NCBI GenBank assembly: GCA_959604115.1
Contig: CAUHBW010000279.1
Location: 1-5,370, forward strand
DNA length: 5,370 nucleotides
Reading direction: 5' to 3'
Origin: an uncultured Bilophila sp.
Lineage (GTDB): Bacteria; Desulfobacterota; Desulfovibrionia; Desulfovibrionales; Desulfovibrionaceae
A program made the translations under genes and the position numbers. The number at the start of each line of letters is the position of its first letter. Within the stretch, counting starts at the first letter, position 1. The notes under the pieces were generated by a model that did no database searches, was not told where the DNA came from, and saw only the letters and a program-made list of their open reading frames with translations. Shown piece after piece: positions 1 through 5,259 of this stretch.

Positions 1-54
1 CTCCCCAAACCCCACCCCTTCCTCTTCAAAGACTTTTGACCTTATCGAATCCCT
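1..54. repeat. Left copy of a 54-bp C/G-rich inverted repeat
   Basis: Bases 1-54 match the reverse complement of 5294-5347 at 46 of 54 positions without gaps. The shared parts are the first 18 bases (CTCCCCAAACCCCACCCC) and a downstream block that includes GACTT, GAC and TATCGAATCCCT. The minus strand carries three runs of four G separated by 1 and 3 bases, so one more run beyond the left edge would complete a G-quadruplex motif. Bases 11-23 can also pair with 92-104 (12 of 13 positions), and a T-rich stretch lies at 115-123, ten bases past that stem. This could be a poor rightward terminator for a gene off the left edge. The element touches the window edge and probably continues beyond it. 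No coding is seen before base 206. Confidence 0.75.
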
Positions 55-140
55 GTTCGCGGGTGTCCCGGGCATGTGGGACGGGACGGTAAGGAAGAGG
101 TGGGAGGCGTGAGCTTTTCTTTTGTCGTATGGCTGACCTC

Positions 141-170
141 TTGTCAAAGGGGGAAGCTATCCGCTATCCT
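141..170 (+). promoter_or_regulatory. Candidate sigma-70 promoter of the dehydrogenase gene
   Basis: TTGTCA at 141-146 matches the -35 consensus at five of six positions. TATCCT at 165-170 matches the -10 consensus at four of six, with an 18-base spacer. Transcription would start near 177, giving a leader of about 30 bases before the ATG at 206 and leaving the GGAG ribosome binding site (195-198) inside the transcript. This is a motif match only; the -10 is imperfect. Confidence 0.45.
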
Positions 171-205
171 GTTCGTTCCCTTGAACATCAACCCGGAGCG
201 GTGTT

Positions 206-1201
206 ATGAAAATCGTTGTTCTTGACGGCTATACCCTGAATCCCGGCGACAATCCGTGGGATCCGCTGGCGGCGCTCGGCGATCTGACGGTATACGACCG
301 CACCGCGCCGGAGCTGGTGCTTGAGCGGAGCCGGGGCGCGGAGGTGCTGATTACCAACAAGGTGCGTCTCGACGCGGCGACGCTGGCGGCGTTGCCCGAC
401 CTGCGCTGCATCGGCGTCATCGCCACCGGCTACGACGTGGTGGACATCGTCGCGGCGGGCGAACGGGGCATCCCGGTCATGAACGTGGTCAACTACGGCA
501 CGGAAGCCGTGGCCCAGCACGCCTTCGCGCTGCTTCTGGAACTGTGCCGCCGTACGGCTCTGCACGACGCGGGCATTCGTTCCGGGCGTTGGGCCGTCGG
601 GCCGGACTGGTGTTTCTGGGATGCGCCGCAGATCGAACTTTCGGGCAAGACAATGGGGATATTGGGCTTCGGGACCATCGGACGCCGCGTCGCGGAACTG
701 GCGCATGCCTTCGGGATGAAGGTGATCGCCGCCTCCGCCCGCAAGTCCGCCGCCGATTTGCGGGCCTCCGCCGCGCCGGTCGCCTTTCCCGTGGAGTTCG
801 TGGAACTGGATGAACTGTTCCGCGCGTCGGACGTGCTGTCCCTGCACTGTCCGCTGACGGACCGGACCCGCGGCATCGTCAACGCCGCGAACATCGCCCT
901 CATGAAGGACGGAGCCATGCTCCTGAACCTCGCGCGCGGGCCGCTGCTCGACGAGACCGCCGTCGCCGCCGCGCTGGCGTCCGGCAAGCTCGCCGGGCTC
1001 GGCGCGGACGTGGTGTCCGTGGAACCCATCACGGCGGACAATCCGTTGCTGACCAGCCCCAATACGCTGTTGACGCCGCACATCGCATGGGCGACCCTTA
1101 CCGCCCGGCAGAACATCACCCGCATCATTGCCGAAAACATCGCCGGGTGGATGGCGGACAAGCCCAAGAGCGTCGTCAACGCGGCATATCTGAAAGGCTG
1201 A
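206..1201 (+). CDS. D-2-hydroxyacid dehydrogenase, glycerate dehydrogenase/hydroxypyruvate reductase type
   Basis: This 331-residue cytosolic oxidoreductase should interconvert a D-2-hydroxyacid and its 2-oxoacid with a nicotinamide cofactor; hydroxypyruvate/D-glycerate or glyoxylate/glycolate are the likeliest pairs. The length is normal for the family. The substrate domain is split (about 1-100 and 300-331) around a Rossmann domain whose nucleotide loop reads GFGTIGR at 154-160. The catalytic triad of the family is visible: Arg244 in NLARGP, Glu273 in SVEP and His292 in TPHIAW. The usual acidic residue at the end of the second Rossmann strand is absent; residues 175-180 read AASARK, which suggests NADPH rather than NADH. 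The start at 206 has GGAG seven bases upstream. A methyltransferase gene follows after 65 bases without a terminator, so co-transcription is likely. The closest named type is HprA-like glycerate dehydrogenase, but the exact substrate cannot be read from sequence. Confidence 0.93.
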   Translation: MKIVVLDGYTLNPGDNPWDPLAALGDLTVYDRTAPELVLERSRGAEVLITNKVRLDAATLAALPDLRCIGVIATGYDVVDIVAAGERGIPVMNVVNYGTEAVAQHAFALLLELCRRTALHDAGIRSGRWAVGPDWCFWDAPQIELSGKTMGILGFGTIGRRVAELAHAFGMKVIAASARKSAADLRASAAPVAFPVEFVELDELFRASDVLSLHCPLTDRTRGIVNAANIALMKDGAMLLNLARGPLLDETAVAAALASGKLAGLGADVVSVEPITADNPLLTSPNTLLTPHIAWATLTARQNITRIIAENIAGWMADKPKSVVNAAYLKG

Positions 1202-1210
1202 CGTATCTTC

Positions 1211-1261
1211 CGGGGAGAAGCTCCCCCGACACTGTAGCCGATCCCGAGTGGTTCGGGAGGA
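1211..1261 (+). promoter_or_regulatory. Leader with two hairpins, the second covering the methyltransferase RBS
   Basis: The 65-base gap between the dehydrogenase and the methyltransferase holds two small inverted repeats. GGGGAG (1212-1217) pairs with CTCCCC (1221-1226) across a three-base loop, and TCCCGA (1242-1247) pairs with TCGGGA (1253-1258) across five bases. The second stem includes the first bases of the Shine-Dalgarno sequence GGAGGA (1256-1261), which sits five bases from the ATG at 1267. Folding could dampen translation of the second gene. Neither hairpin has a T tract, so they are not intrinsic terminators. Both stems are only six pairs long, so they may simply reflect base composition. 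Confidence 0.35.
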
Positions 1262-1266
1262 AAGGC

Positions 1267-2004
1267 ATGCGGGAAAGCAAATACGATGATGCGGCGTTTT
1301 TCGAGAAGTACAGCCGGATGCCGCGCTCCCGGGAAGGGCTGGCGGCCGCCGGGGAATGGCACGCGCTGCGAGAGATGCTCCCGGATTTCACGGACAAGCG
1401 CGTGCTTGATCTGGGGTGCGGCTTCGGCTGGCACTGCCGGTATGCCGTCGAGCGGGGAGCCGCGTCCGTGGTGGGCGTGGACCTTTCCGAGCGGATGCTC
1501 GAAGAGGCGCGCGTCCGGACGGATTCGTCCCGCATCCGCTACCTGCGCATGCCCATTGAGGACATCGACTTCCCGGACAACTCGTTCGACGTGGTGATCA
1601 GTTCGCTGGCCTTCCACTACGTCGAATCGTTCGCCGGGCTGTGCGCCAAGGTGAACCGGTGCCTCGTCGGCGGCGGGAGTTTCGTATTCTCCGTAGAGCA
1701 CCCGGTGTTCACGGCGCAGGGTTCGCAGGACTGGCAGTACGACGCGCAGGGAAAGCCCCTGCACTGGCCCGTGGACCGGTATTTTTCCGAGGGCGTCCGC
1801 AAGTCTGTCTTCCTCGGAGAAACGGTCACGAAGTACCACAAGACCCTCACCACCTACGTCAACGGACTGCTGCAACACGGCTTCGAGCTGCTCGAACTCG
1901 TGGAGCCGCAGCCCGACCCGCATCTGCTGGAAACCTGTCAGGACATCATGCGCGACGAACTGCGCCGCCCCATGATGCTGCTCGTGTCGGCCCGCAAGCG
2001 TTGA
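1267..2004 (+). CDS. Class I SAM-dependent methyltransferase, substrate unknown
   Basis: The product has 245 residues and should transfer the methyl group of S-adenosylmethionine to an unidentified small molecule in the cytosol. The Rossmann-like domain shows motif I as VLDLGCGFG (46-54), an acidic ribose-binding residue at the end of strand two (Asp72 in VVGVDLS) and the post-motif segment DFPDNSFDVVISSLAFHYV (101-119). The C-terminal third carries uncommon features for a simple Methyltransf_11 protein: SVEHPVFTAQG (142-152), the TKYHKTLTTY segment (188-197) and a basic end, RRPMMLLVSARKR. I recall near-identical proteins of this length in many anaerobes, annotated only as methyltransferases. 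ATG 1267 is preferred because GGAGGA lies five bases upstream; an in-frame start at 1087 would overlap the dehydrogenase by over 100 bases. It is probably the distal gene of a two-gene transcript that ends at the terminator 2020-2054. Confidence 0.93.
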   Translation: MRESKYDDAAFFEKYSRMPRSREGLAAAGEWHALREMLPDFTDKRVLDLGCGFGWHCRYAVERGAASVVGVDLSERMLEEARVRTDSSRIRYLRMPIEDIDFPDNSFDVVISSLAFHYVESFAGLCAKVNRCLVGGGSFVFSVEHPVFTAQGSQDWQYDAQGKPLHWPVDRYFSEGVRKSVFLGETVTKYHKTLTTYVNGLLQHGFELLELVEPQPDPHLLETCQDIMRDELRRPMMLLVSARKR

Positions 2005-2019
2005 GCCACTTCATCGACG

Positions 2020-2054
2020 AACGAGGCGATCCCGTAGGATCGCCTCGTTTTTTT
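2020..2054 (+). terminator. Rho-independent terminator of the dehydrogenase-methyltransferase unit
   Basis: A 13-pair perfect stem (2020-2032 with 2037-2049, built on ACGAGGCGATCC) closes a four-base CGTA loop and runs into seven T residues at 2048-2054. It begins 16 bases after the methyltransferase stop codon. This is a strong rightward terminator. Confidence 0.93.
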
Positions 2055-2069
2055 CGGCGGACGTACCGC

Positions 2070-2106
2070 AAAAAAAGACGGGAGGGAATCCGAGGATTCC
2101 CTCCCG
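2070..2106 (-). terminator. Rho-independent terminator of the cupin gene
   Basis: Bases 2079-2090 and 2095-2106 form a 12-pair perfect stem (CGGGAGGGAATC and its complement) around a four-base loop. Read leftward it is followed after two bases by seven T residues (A run 2070-2076 on the plus strand). It lies about 65 bases past the cupin stop codon. Together with 2020-2054 it gives back-to-back one-way terminators between converging genes. Confidence 0.9.
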
Positions 2107-2170
2107 GTCCTGCGTTCAGGGCGATGCGTTTCCTTACGGTTCTCCGGTAGTGCTGTTCGCATCCCCGAGC

Positions 2171-2554
2171 TTACAGCCAGCTCGGCTTCTTGCCGGATTC
2201 CGGCACCACGGCGTCGCTCATGGTGAAGCCTTCAAGGCTGCCCGCCTTGGTCTGGATGCAGATGAAGCGCATGGCGCAGTCGTCCGCCGCGCGCAGGCAG
2301 CGGTCGCCCTGCGGATCGATGCGGAAGCAGTCCCCTTCCTTCAGCGGCAGTTCTTCCCCGTCTATGAACAGCATGCCCTTGCCTTCAAGGATGAGGTACG
2401 TTTCCTCGTTCAGGGTGTGCCGATGGACGAACGGCACGCTCACCCCGGCGGGCAGGGTGTTGCAGGACACTTCCGCGCCCGTGAGGTTCAAAAGATCGTG
2501 CAGTTCGCTGCGGCCGCCCTTGGTATCGATGTGCGCCAACTTGTACTGTGCCAT
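2171..2554 (-). CDS. Small single-domain cupin protein
   Basis: The 127-residue protein is one double-stranded beta-helix (cupin) domain, presumably cytosolic, with no signal peptide. Cupin motif 1 is clear at residues 44-58: His44, His46, Glu50 or Glu51, then G58 in LILEG, which would bind a divalent metal. Motif 2 is degenerate: GDCFRIDPQGDRC (74-86) keeps the G, P and G but has Cys86 where many cupins place the fourth metal ligand His. My recollection is that this subfamily of short stand-alone cupins often lacks that His, so the protein need not be dead, but metal binding and catalysis are open. The start is fixed by AGGAG eight bases upstream. The gene lies 57 bases behind marR on the same strand, with its own copy of the palindromic operator, so it is probably the regulator's target. 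Enzymatic, storage and sensor roles all remain possible. Confidence 0.88.
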   Translation of the reverse strand: MAQYKLAHIDTKGGRSELHDLLNLTGAEVSCNTLPAGVSVPFVHRHTLNEETYLILEGKGMLFIDGEELPLKEGDCFRIDPQGDRCLRAADDCAMRFICIQTKAGSLEGFTMSDAVVPESGKKPSWL

Positions 2555-2572
2555 GATGGGTTCTCCTATTTT

Positions 2573-2586
2573 GTTTGATATCGAAC
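2573..2586 (-). promoter_or_regulatory. Putative MarR operator in front of the cupin gene
   Basis: Read on the minus strand this is GTTCGATATCAAAC, a 14-bp palindrome with one mismatch and 13 of 14 identity to the perfect palindrome at 3045-3058. It ends 18 bases before the cupin start codon, just upstream of the AGGAG site, in the 57-base gap after marR. Downstream is AAAATAGG, echoing TAAAAAGG at the marR site. I see no convincing -35 here, so the cupin may be transcribed both from marR and from a weak local promoter. Confidence 0.7.
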
Positions 2587-2611
2587 TAATCGGCCCGAAA
2601 AACGGCCGCGT

Positions 2612-3031
2612 TCAGCCGTTCACGCACTTTGCCAGAAGCCGATCCAGCAAGGCCGCTTCCTCGGCGCTGAGCCTGTCGGTGATCAGGCGTTGCAGTCCTT
2701 CGGAAATGGCGGCGAAGGTCGGTTCGAGCGTTCTGCCCTTGTCCGTCAGGCGTACCAGCACTCCCCGCGAGTCCGCAGGGTCGGGCATGCGCCGCGCATA
2801 GCCGTTCCGCTCCAGCTTTTCCACCAGCGTGGTCACGGTGGACTTCGTCCGGTGGACCCGTCTGGCGAGATCGCTCATGTTGCAGCTTTCACAGGCCAGA
2901 AGCTGCGCCAGCACGTCGCCGTGGCTAGGGGCGATGCCGTCGAGCCCGGCCTTTTCCAGTTCCGCAAGGATAAAGCGATTGCCCGCCTCGCGCAGGCGGC
3001 TGGCATGGGAGAAAATTGCGCTGTACGTCAT
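2612..3031 (-). CDS. MarR-family winged-helix transcriptional regulator
   Basis: The 139-residue protein is a typical MarR dimeric DNA-binding regulator. The helix-turn-helix spans about 51-78 (NMSDLARRVHRTKSTVTTLV then EKLERNGY), and the wing follows at 81-98 with the family's Asp-x-Arg signature, Asp87 and Arg89, and RLTDKGR. Helices at 1-30 and 104-139 would form the dimer interface. Cys47 and Cys50 form a CxxC at the entry to the HTH, and Cys136 lies near the C-terminus, so a thiol-based signal is possible. I chose the ATG at 3031 because the resulting length fits the family, the protein starts at a typical first helix (MTYSAIFSHASRLREAG), and an upstream in-frame ATG at 3139 would translate through the promoter and operator. 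The ribosome site is modest (AAGG five bases upstream). It probably represses itself and the cupin gene. Confidence 0.92.
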   Translation of the reverse strand: MTYSAIFSHASRLREAGNRFILAELEKAGLDGIAPSHGDVLAQLLACESCNMSDLARRVHRTKSTVTTLVEKLERNGYARRMPDPADSRGVLVRLTDKGRTLEPTFAAISEGLQRLITDRLSAEEAALLDRLLAKCVNG

Positions 3032-3038
3032 GGAAGCC

Positions 3039-3067
3039 TTTTTAGTTCGATATCGAACCATTGTCAA
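3039..3067 (-). promoter_or_regulatory. Promoter of marR, with the operator in its spacer
   Basis: On the minus strand a perfect -35, TTGACA (3067-3062), is followed after exactly 17 bases by TAAAAA (3044-3039), which matches the -10 consensus at four of six positions. The 14-bp palindrome occupies 14 of the 17 spacer bases, so a bound regulator would directly exclude RNA polymerase. One difficulty is that the predicted start site falls within a few bases of the ATG at 3031, giving an almost leaderless transcript; a -10 further upstream (GACAAT overlapping the -35) is an alternative. Confidence 0.5.
3045..3058 (-). promoter_or_regulatory. Putative MarR autoregulatory operator
   Basis: GTTCGATATCGAAC is a perfect 14-bp palindrome ending 13 bases before the marR start codon. 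It recurs with one change at 2573-2586 upstream of the cupin gene, and I noticed no other copy in the window. MarR proteins bind palindromes of about this size at their own promoters, so assignment to the adjacent regulator is a well-grounded inference. Confidence 0.75.
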
Positions 3068-3158
3068 GCGCGGAAAGGCGACAGTGGAACATTCTGCCCG
3101 GATGATGCCGGTAGAATGAATCAATATGCCGAAATACATGGTTTATTTTTTTATGTGT

Positions 3159-3198
3159 AAAAAGAAAACCGCCTTTCCCGGATTCGGGGAAAGGCGGT
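3159..3198 (-). terminator. Rho-independent terminator of the AraC-EamA operon
   Basis: A 12-pair perfect stem (3168-3179 with 3187-3198, ACCGCCTTTCCC and its complement) with a seven-base loop is followed on the minus strand by TTTCTTTTT. It lies about 75 bases past the transporter stop codon. Nearly the same arms recur in the hairpin at 5260-5290. Confidence 0.88.
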
Positions 3199-3200
3199 AT

Positions 3201-3234
3201 GCCGAGTCGGCAGCGGTGAACGTCCGTCGGACGT
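3201..3234. other. Two short palindromes in the 3' region of the transporter transcript
   Basis: GCCGAGTCGGC (3201-3211) and ACGTCCGTCGGACGT (3220-3234) are each perfect inverted repeats around a single central base. They lie between the transporter stop codon and the terminator. They could be small 3' hairpins or protein-binding sites, or may have no function. One-base centres are too tight for the full stem to form in RNA. Confidence 0.3.
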
Positions 3235-3272
3235 CAGGAAAAGGACTTCTGAATCGTACCTTCTTCCATTCC

Positions 3273-4154
3273 CTACTTTTGCGAAACGATCAGCCCGGTG
3301 AGGGTGAGGGCTGTGCCGACCACGGCGAGGGGGGTGATGGTTTCGTGGAGGATGATGACCGAGGACACGACGGTGATTACCGGAACGAGGTAGATGTAGA
3401 CGGTGGTCTTGACCGCGCCGAGGATGCGGACGGCCCAGTTCCAGGTGACGAAGCAGAGCGCGGAGGCTCCGAAGCCGAGATAGAGGAGGTTCAGGGTGTT
3501 GGTCGGGGAGGAGAAACGTTCCAGACCCCACCGGCAGTCGAAGAGGAACAGCGCCGGGACCATGAACAGCAGGCCGTAGAAGAACACCCGGCGGGTGCAC
3601 AGCACCATGTTGATGCGGAACGCGCCGATTTTCTTCATCAGGATGGAGTAGCAGGCCCAGACCACCGCCGCCAGCGTGGCGAGGATGTCTCCGATGGGGT
3701 TGAGCTTGAGCACGAAGTTGCCGTTCAGGCCGATCAGGATGATGCCCGTCAACGCCGCCGCGAACCCGACGAAGAAGCGTTTCCGCAGCGGTTCGCCTTC
3801 CAGCAGCCAGTCCGCCATGAGCGCGGTGAAGAACGGCGCGACCGAGATGATCACGCCCACGTTGGAGGCGAAGGTGTAGGTGAGCGCGATGTTTTCCAGC
3901 AGGAAGTAGAGCGTCACCCCGCACAGGCCAGCCGCCGCGAAGTACAGCTCCTGATGCGGCGCGACGCGTTCGCTCTTGCGGAAACGGCGCGGGTAGATCA
4001 GCCACAACGCCAGATAGCCGAGCGTAAAGCGGAAGAACAGGATTTCGATGGGCGTAAAACTTTCAAGGAGCACCTTGGTGGAAACGAAGGTGGTGCCCCA
4101 GATGACGATGGTCATGAACGTGAGCAGATGCCCGAGTACGGTTTCGTTTTTCAT
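3273..4154 (-). CDS. EamA/DMT-superfamily inner-membrane transporter
   Basis: The 293-residue protein is an inner-membrane carrier of the drug/metabolite transporter superfamily, whose members mostly export amino acids or other metabolites driven by ion gradients. About ten hydrophobic segments can be drawn (7-26, 36-54, 70-88, 97-115, 126-143, 155-172, 187-205, 220-240, 247-269, 273-290), the standard two EamA repeats of five helices. Typical features are WGTTFVSTKVLL in helix 1 (19-30), PIEILFFRF at helix 2 (35-43), the ISVAPFFTALMADWLLEGE block closing repeat one (103-121) and YIYLVPVITVVSSVIILHE closing repeat two (253-271). There is no cleavable signal peptide. Its ATG overlaps the regulator's TGA (ATGA), with GGAAGG five bases upstream inside the regulator gene, so the two are translationally coupled. 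The substrate cannot be inferred; it is presumably related to the ligand of the AraC protein. Confidence 0.93.
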   Translation of the reverse strand: MKNETVLGHLLTFMTIVIWGTTFVSTKVLLESFTPIEILFFRFTLGYLALWLIYPRRFRKSERVAPHQELYFAAAGLCGVTLYFLLENIALTYTFASNVGVIISVAPFFTALMADWLLEGEPLRKRFFVGFAAALTGIILIGLNGNFVLKLNPIGDILATLAAVVWACYSILMKKIGAFRINMVLCTRRVFFYGLLFMVPALFLFDCRWGLERFSSPTNTLNLLYLGFGASALCFVTWNWAVRILGAVKTTVYIYLVPVITVVSSVIILHETITPLAVVGTALTLTGLIVSQK

Positions 4155-4972
4155 GCTTGCCTTCCGCCGAAAATATCCGCGTATTGCCGGGGCGTCACCC
4201 CGATGAGCCGCTTGAAGAAGCGGGAAAAATGGCTCTGGTCCGCAAAGCCGGTCTGAAGCGCCACTTCGATCTGGGGCACGTTCCGTTCCAGCAGCTTGCG
4301 AGCTCTGGCGATGCGGATGGTTTCCAGATACCGGTAGGGCGAGATGCCCTTCTGCTTGGTGAACGAGCGCAGGAGATGGTACTTGCTCAGGCCCGCGATT
4401 TCGCCGAGCCGATCCAGCGATACGGCCTCCGCGTACCGTTCCTCAAGGTAGGCGCATACCGCGCCGATGCCGGATTCGTCCTTTTCGGCCTCGGGCAGCG
4501 TTTCCCCGGCGTTGTCGCGCAGGAGCTGGCCCAGAAGCAGCAGGAAGATTTCTTCCTTCCGGAACTCCTTGTCCTCCCGCACGATCATGGCGTGCAGATC
4601 CCGCAGGGAGCAGGCCAGTTCGCTCTTGGGCAGGATGGGGGCCCGGAACTGCGGCAGCATGGCCTGTCCGGTGATTTCCCGCATCGCCGCGCGCATGAGG
4701 TCGGGCAGGATGCCGATGCCCCGGTAGCTGAACGGCTTCCCGTCGTAGGATCGGCAGCCGTGCGGCTGGTGAGGGTTGAGGGTGAACAGATCGCCTCCGG
4801 TGGTGACGAACTTCCGCCCGCCGCAGGTCAGTTCCCGAGCCCCCTGCTCGATGAACCCGATCAGGTAGTAGTCGTGGAAGTGGTTCGGGAACGGTTCCAG
4901 CACGTTCTGGAGCCAGTATGCCTCGATGCCCAGTTCCGCATCGTAGTGAATGCTTCGCGTTTCCTTCAACAT
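4151..4972 (-). CDS. AraC-family transcriptional regulator with N-terminal cupin-like sensing domain
   Basis: The 273-residue protein is a one-component regulator. Residues about 15-90 form the AraC_binding beta-barrel: His31-x-His33 followed by DYYLIGFIEQGARELTCGG and GGDLFTLNPHQPH (59-71), which should hold a small-molecule effector. The C-terminal AraC DNA-binding domain has two helix-turn-helix units, the first about 185-209 (SLDRLGEIAGLSKYHLLRSF) and the second about 234-255 with the signature VALQTGFADQSHFSRFFKRL and then GVTPRQY (258-264). The start at 4972 has GGAG five bases upstream. The stop overlaps the EamA start, so regulator and transporter form a two-gene operon with the regulator first, an arrangement that usually means local control by the transported compound. 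Members act as activators more often than repressors. A helical linker with an acidic patch (158-168) separates the domains. No obvious inverted repeat marks its operator. Confidence 0.94.
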   Translation of the reverse strand: MLKETRSIHYDAELGIEAYWLQNVLEPFPNHFHDYYLIGFIEQGARELTCGGRKFVTTGGDLFTLNPHQPHGCRSYDGKPFSYRGIGILPDLMRAAMREITGQAMLPQFRAPILPKSELACSLRDLHAMIVREDKEFRKEEIFLLLLGQLLRDNAGETLPEAEKDESGIGAVCAYLEERYAEAVSLDRLGEIAGLSKYHLLRSFTKQKGISPYRYLETIRIARARKLLERNVPQIEVALQTGFADQSHFSRFFKRLIGVTPRQYADIFGGRQA

Positions 4973-5011
4973 GATGGCTCCATTCTACACGGCGCGGCGG
5001 TTTCGTCTTGC

Positions 5012-5040
5012 ATGATATTGCGGTTTGGACGAGGAGCGAA
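5012..5040 (-). promoter_or_regulatory. Weak candidate promoter of the AraC-EamA operon
   Basis: TATCAT (5017-5012, minus strand) matches the -10 consensus at five of six positions and has TTCGCT (5040-5035), three of six, at a 17-base distance. Transcription would begin near 5005, giving a leader of about 33 bases. The poor -35 would fit a promoter that needs an activator such as the AraC protein itself. TAGAAT at 4987-4982 is a rival -10 but lies too close to the start codon. Confidence 0.3.
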
Positions 5041-5043
5041 TCG

Positions 5044-5104
5044 GGGGAGGGAGCTTTTTGAAAAAGTGGAGGCACCCACCCGCTTCCTCCCCGTACCCCC
5101 ACCC
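5044..5104. repeat. Folded G/C-rich element, probable diverged third copy of the intergenic repeat
   Basis: Outer arms GGGGAGGGAGC (5044-5054) and GCTTCCTCCCC (5082-5092) pair at ten of eleven positions, the exception being a G-T wobble. Inside, CTTTTTGAAAAAG (5054-5066) and GTGG/CCAC (5066-5069 with 5076-5079) form inner hairpins, so a branched, three-way-junction shape is possible. The right arm and its flank, CTCCCCGTACCCCCACCC (5087-5104), resemble the first 18 bases of the left repeat. On the minus strand five G runs (5104-5102, 5100-5096, 5092-5089, 5081-5079, 5077-5075) with loops of 1, 3, 7 and 1 satisfy a G-quadruplex pattern. Confidence 0.5.
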
Positions 5105-5259
5105 GTAAAACGTCGACCGGTGGGGAGACCGCGCCACGGGAGTTCCGGTTGAGCCTCATGGAAGGCAAACGGACCGCCGTCTCTTTCTCGTGAGTATCCC
5201 GTTGAAAGAAATCCAACTTTTCCAACGGAGTCAAGGAAAATCCCCGCGAAAACGACGGA

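Noticed and set aside
1087..1266. An upstream in-frame extension of the methyltransferase
   Set aside because: It would overlap the dehydrogenase by more than 100 bases and add unrelated sequence, while ATG 1267 has a strong ribosome site and gives the length I recall for this family.
1202..1266. A SAM or SAH riboswitch ahead of the methyltransferase
   Set aside because: The 65-base gap holds only two six-pair hairpins and does not show the conserved cores I know for these riboswitches.
493..1923. A 476-residue open frame on the minus strand across the dehydrogenase and methyltransferase genes
   Set aside because: It is an antisense shadow caused by G/C-rich third positions. It spans two well-identified genes, has no domain and no ribosome site.
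3032..3139. An upstream in-frame start for the MarR protein
   Set aside because: The extra 36 residues do not resemble MarR proteins and would be encoded by the promoter and operator sequence.
3126..4256. A 376-residue plus-strand open frame opposite the transporter gene
   Set aside because: The translation is rich in Glu, Arg, Asp and His, as expected when a membrane protein gene is read backwards, and it runs through the terminator hairpin.
4157..5152. A 331-residue plus-strand frame opposite the AraC gene
   Set aside because: It is antisense to a gene with clear domain signatures and extends into the gene-free repeat region.
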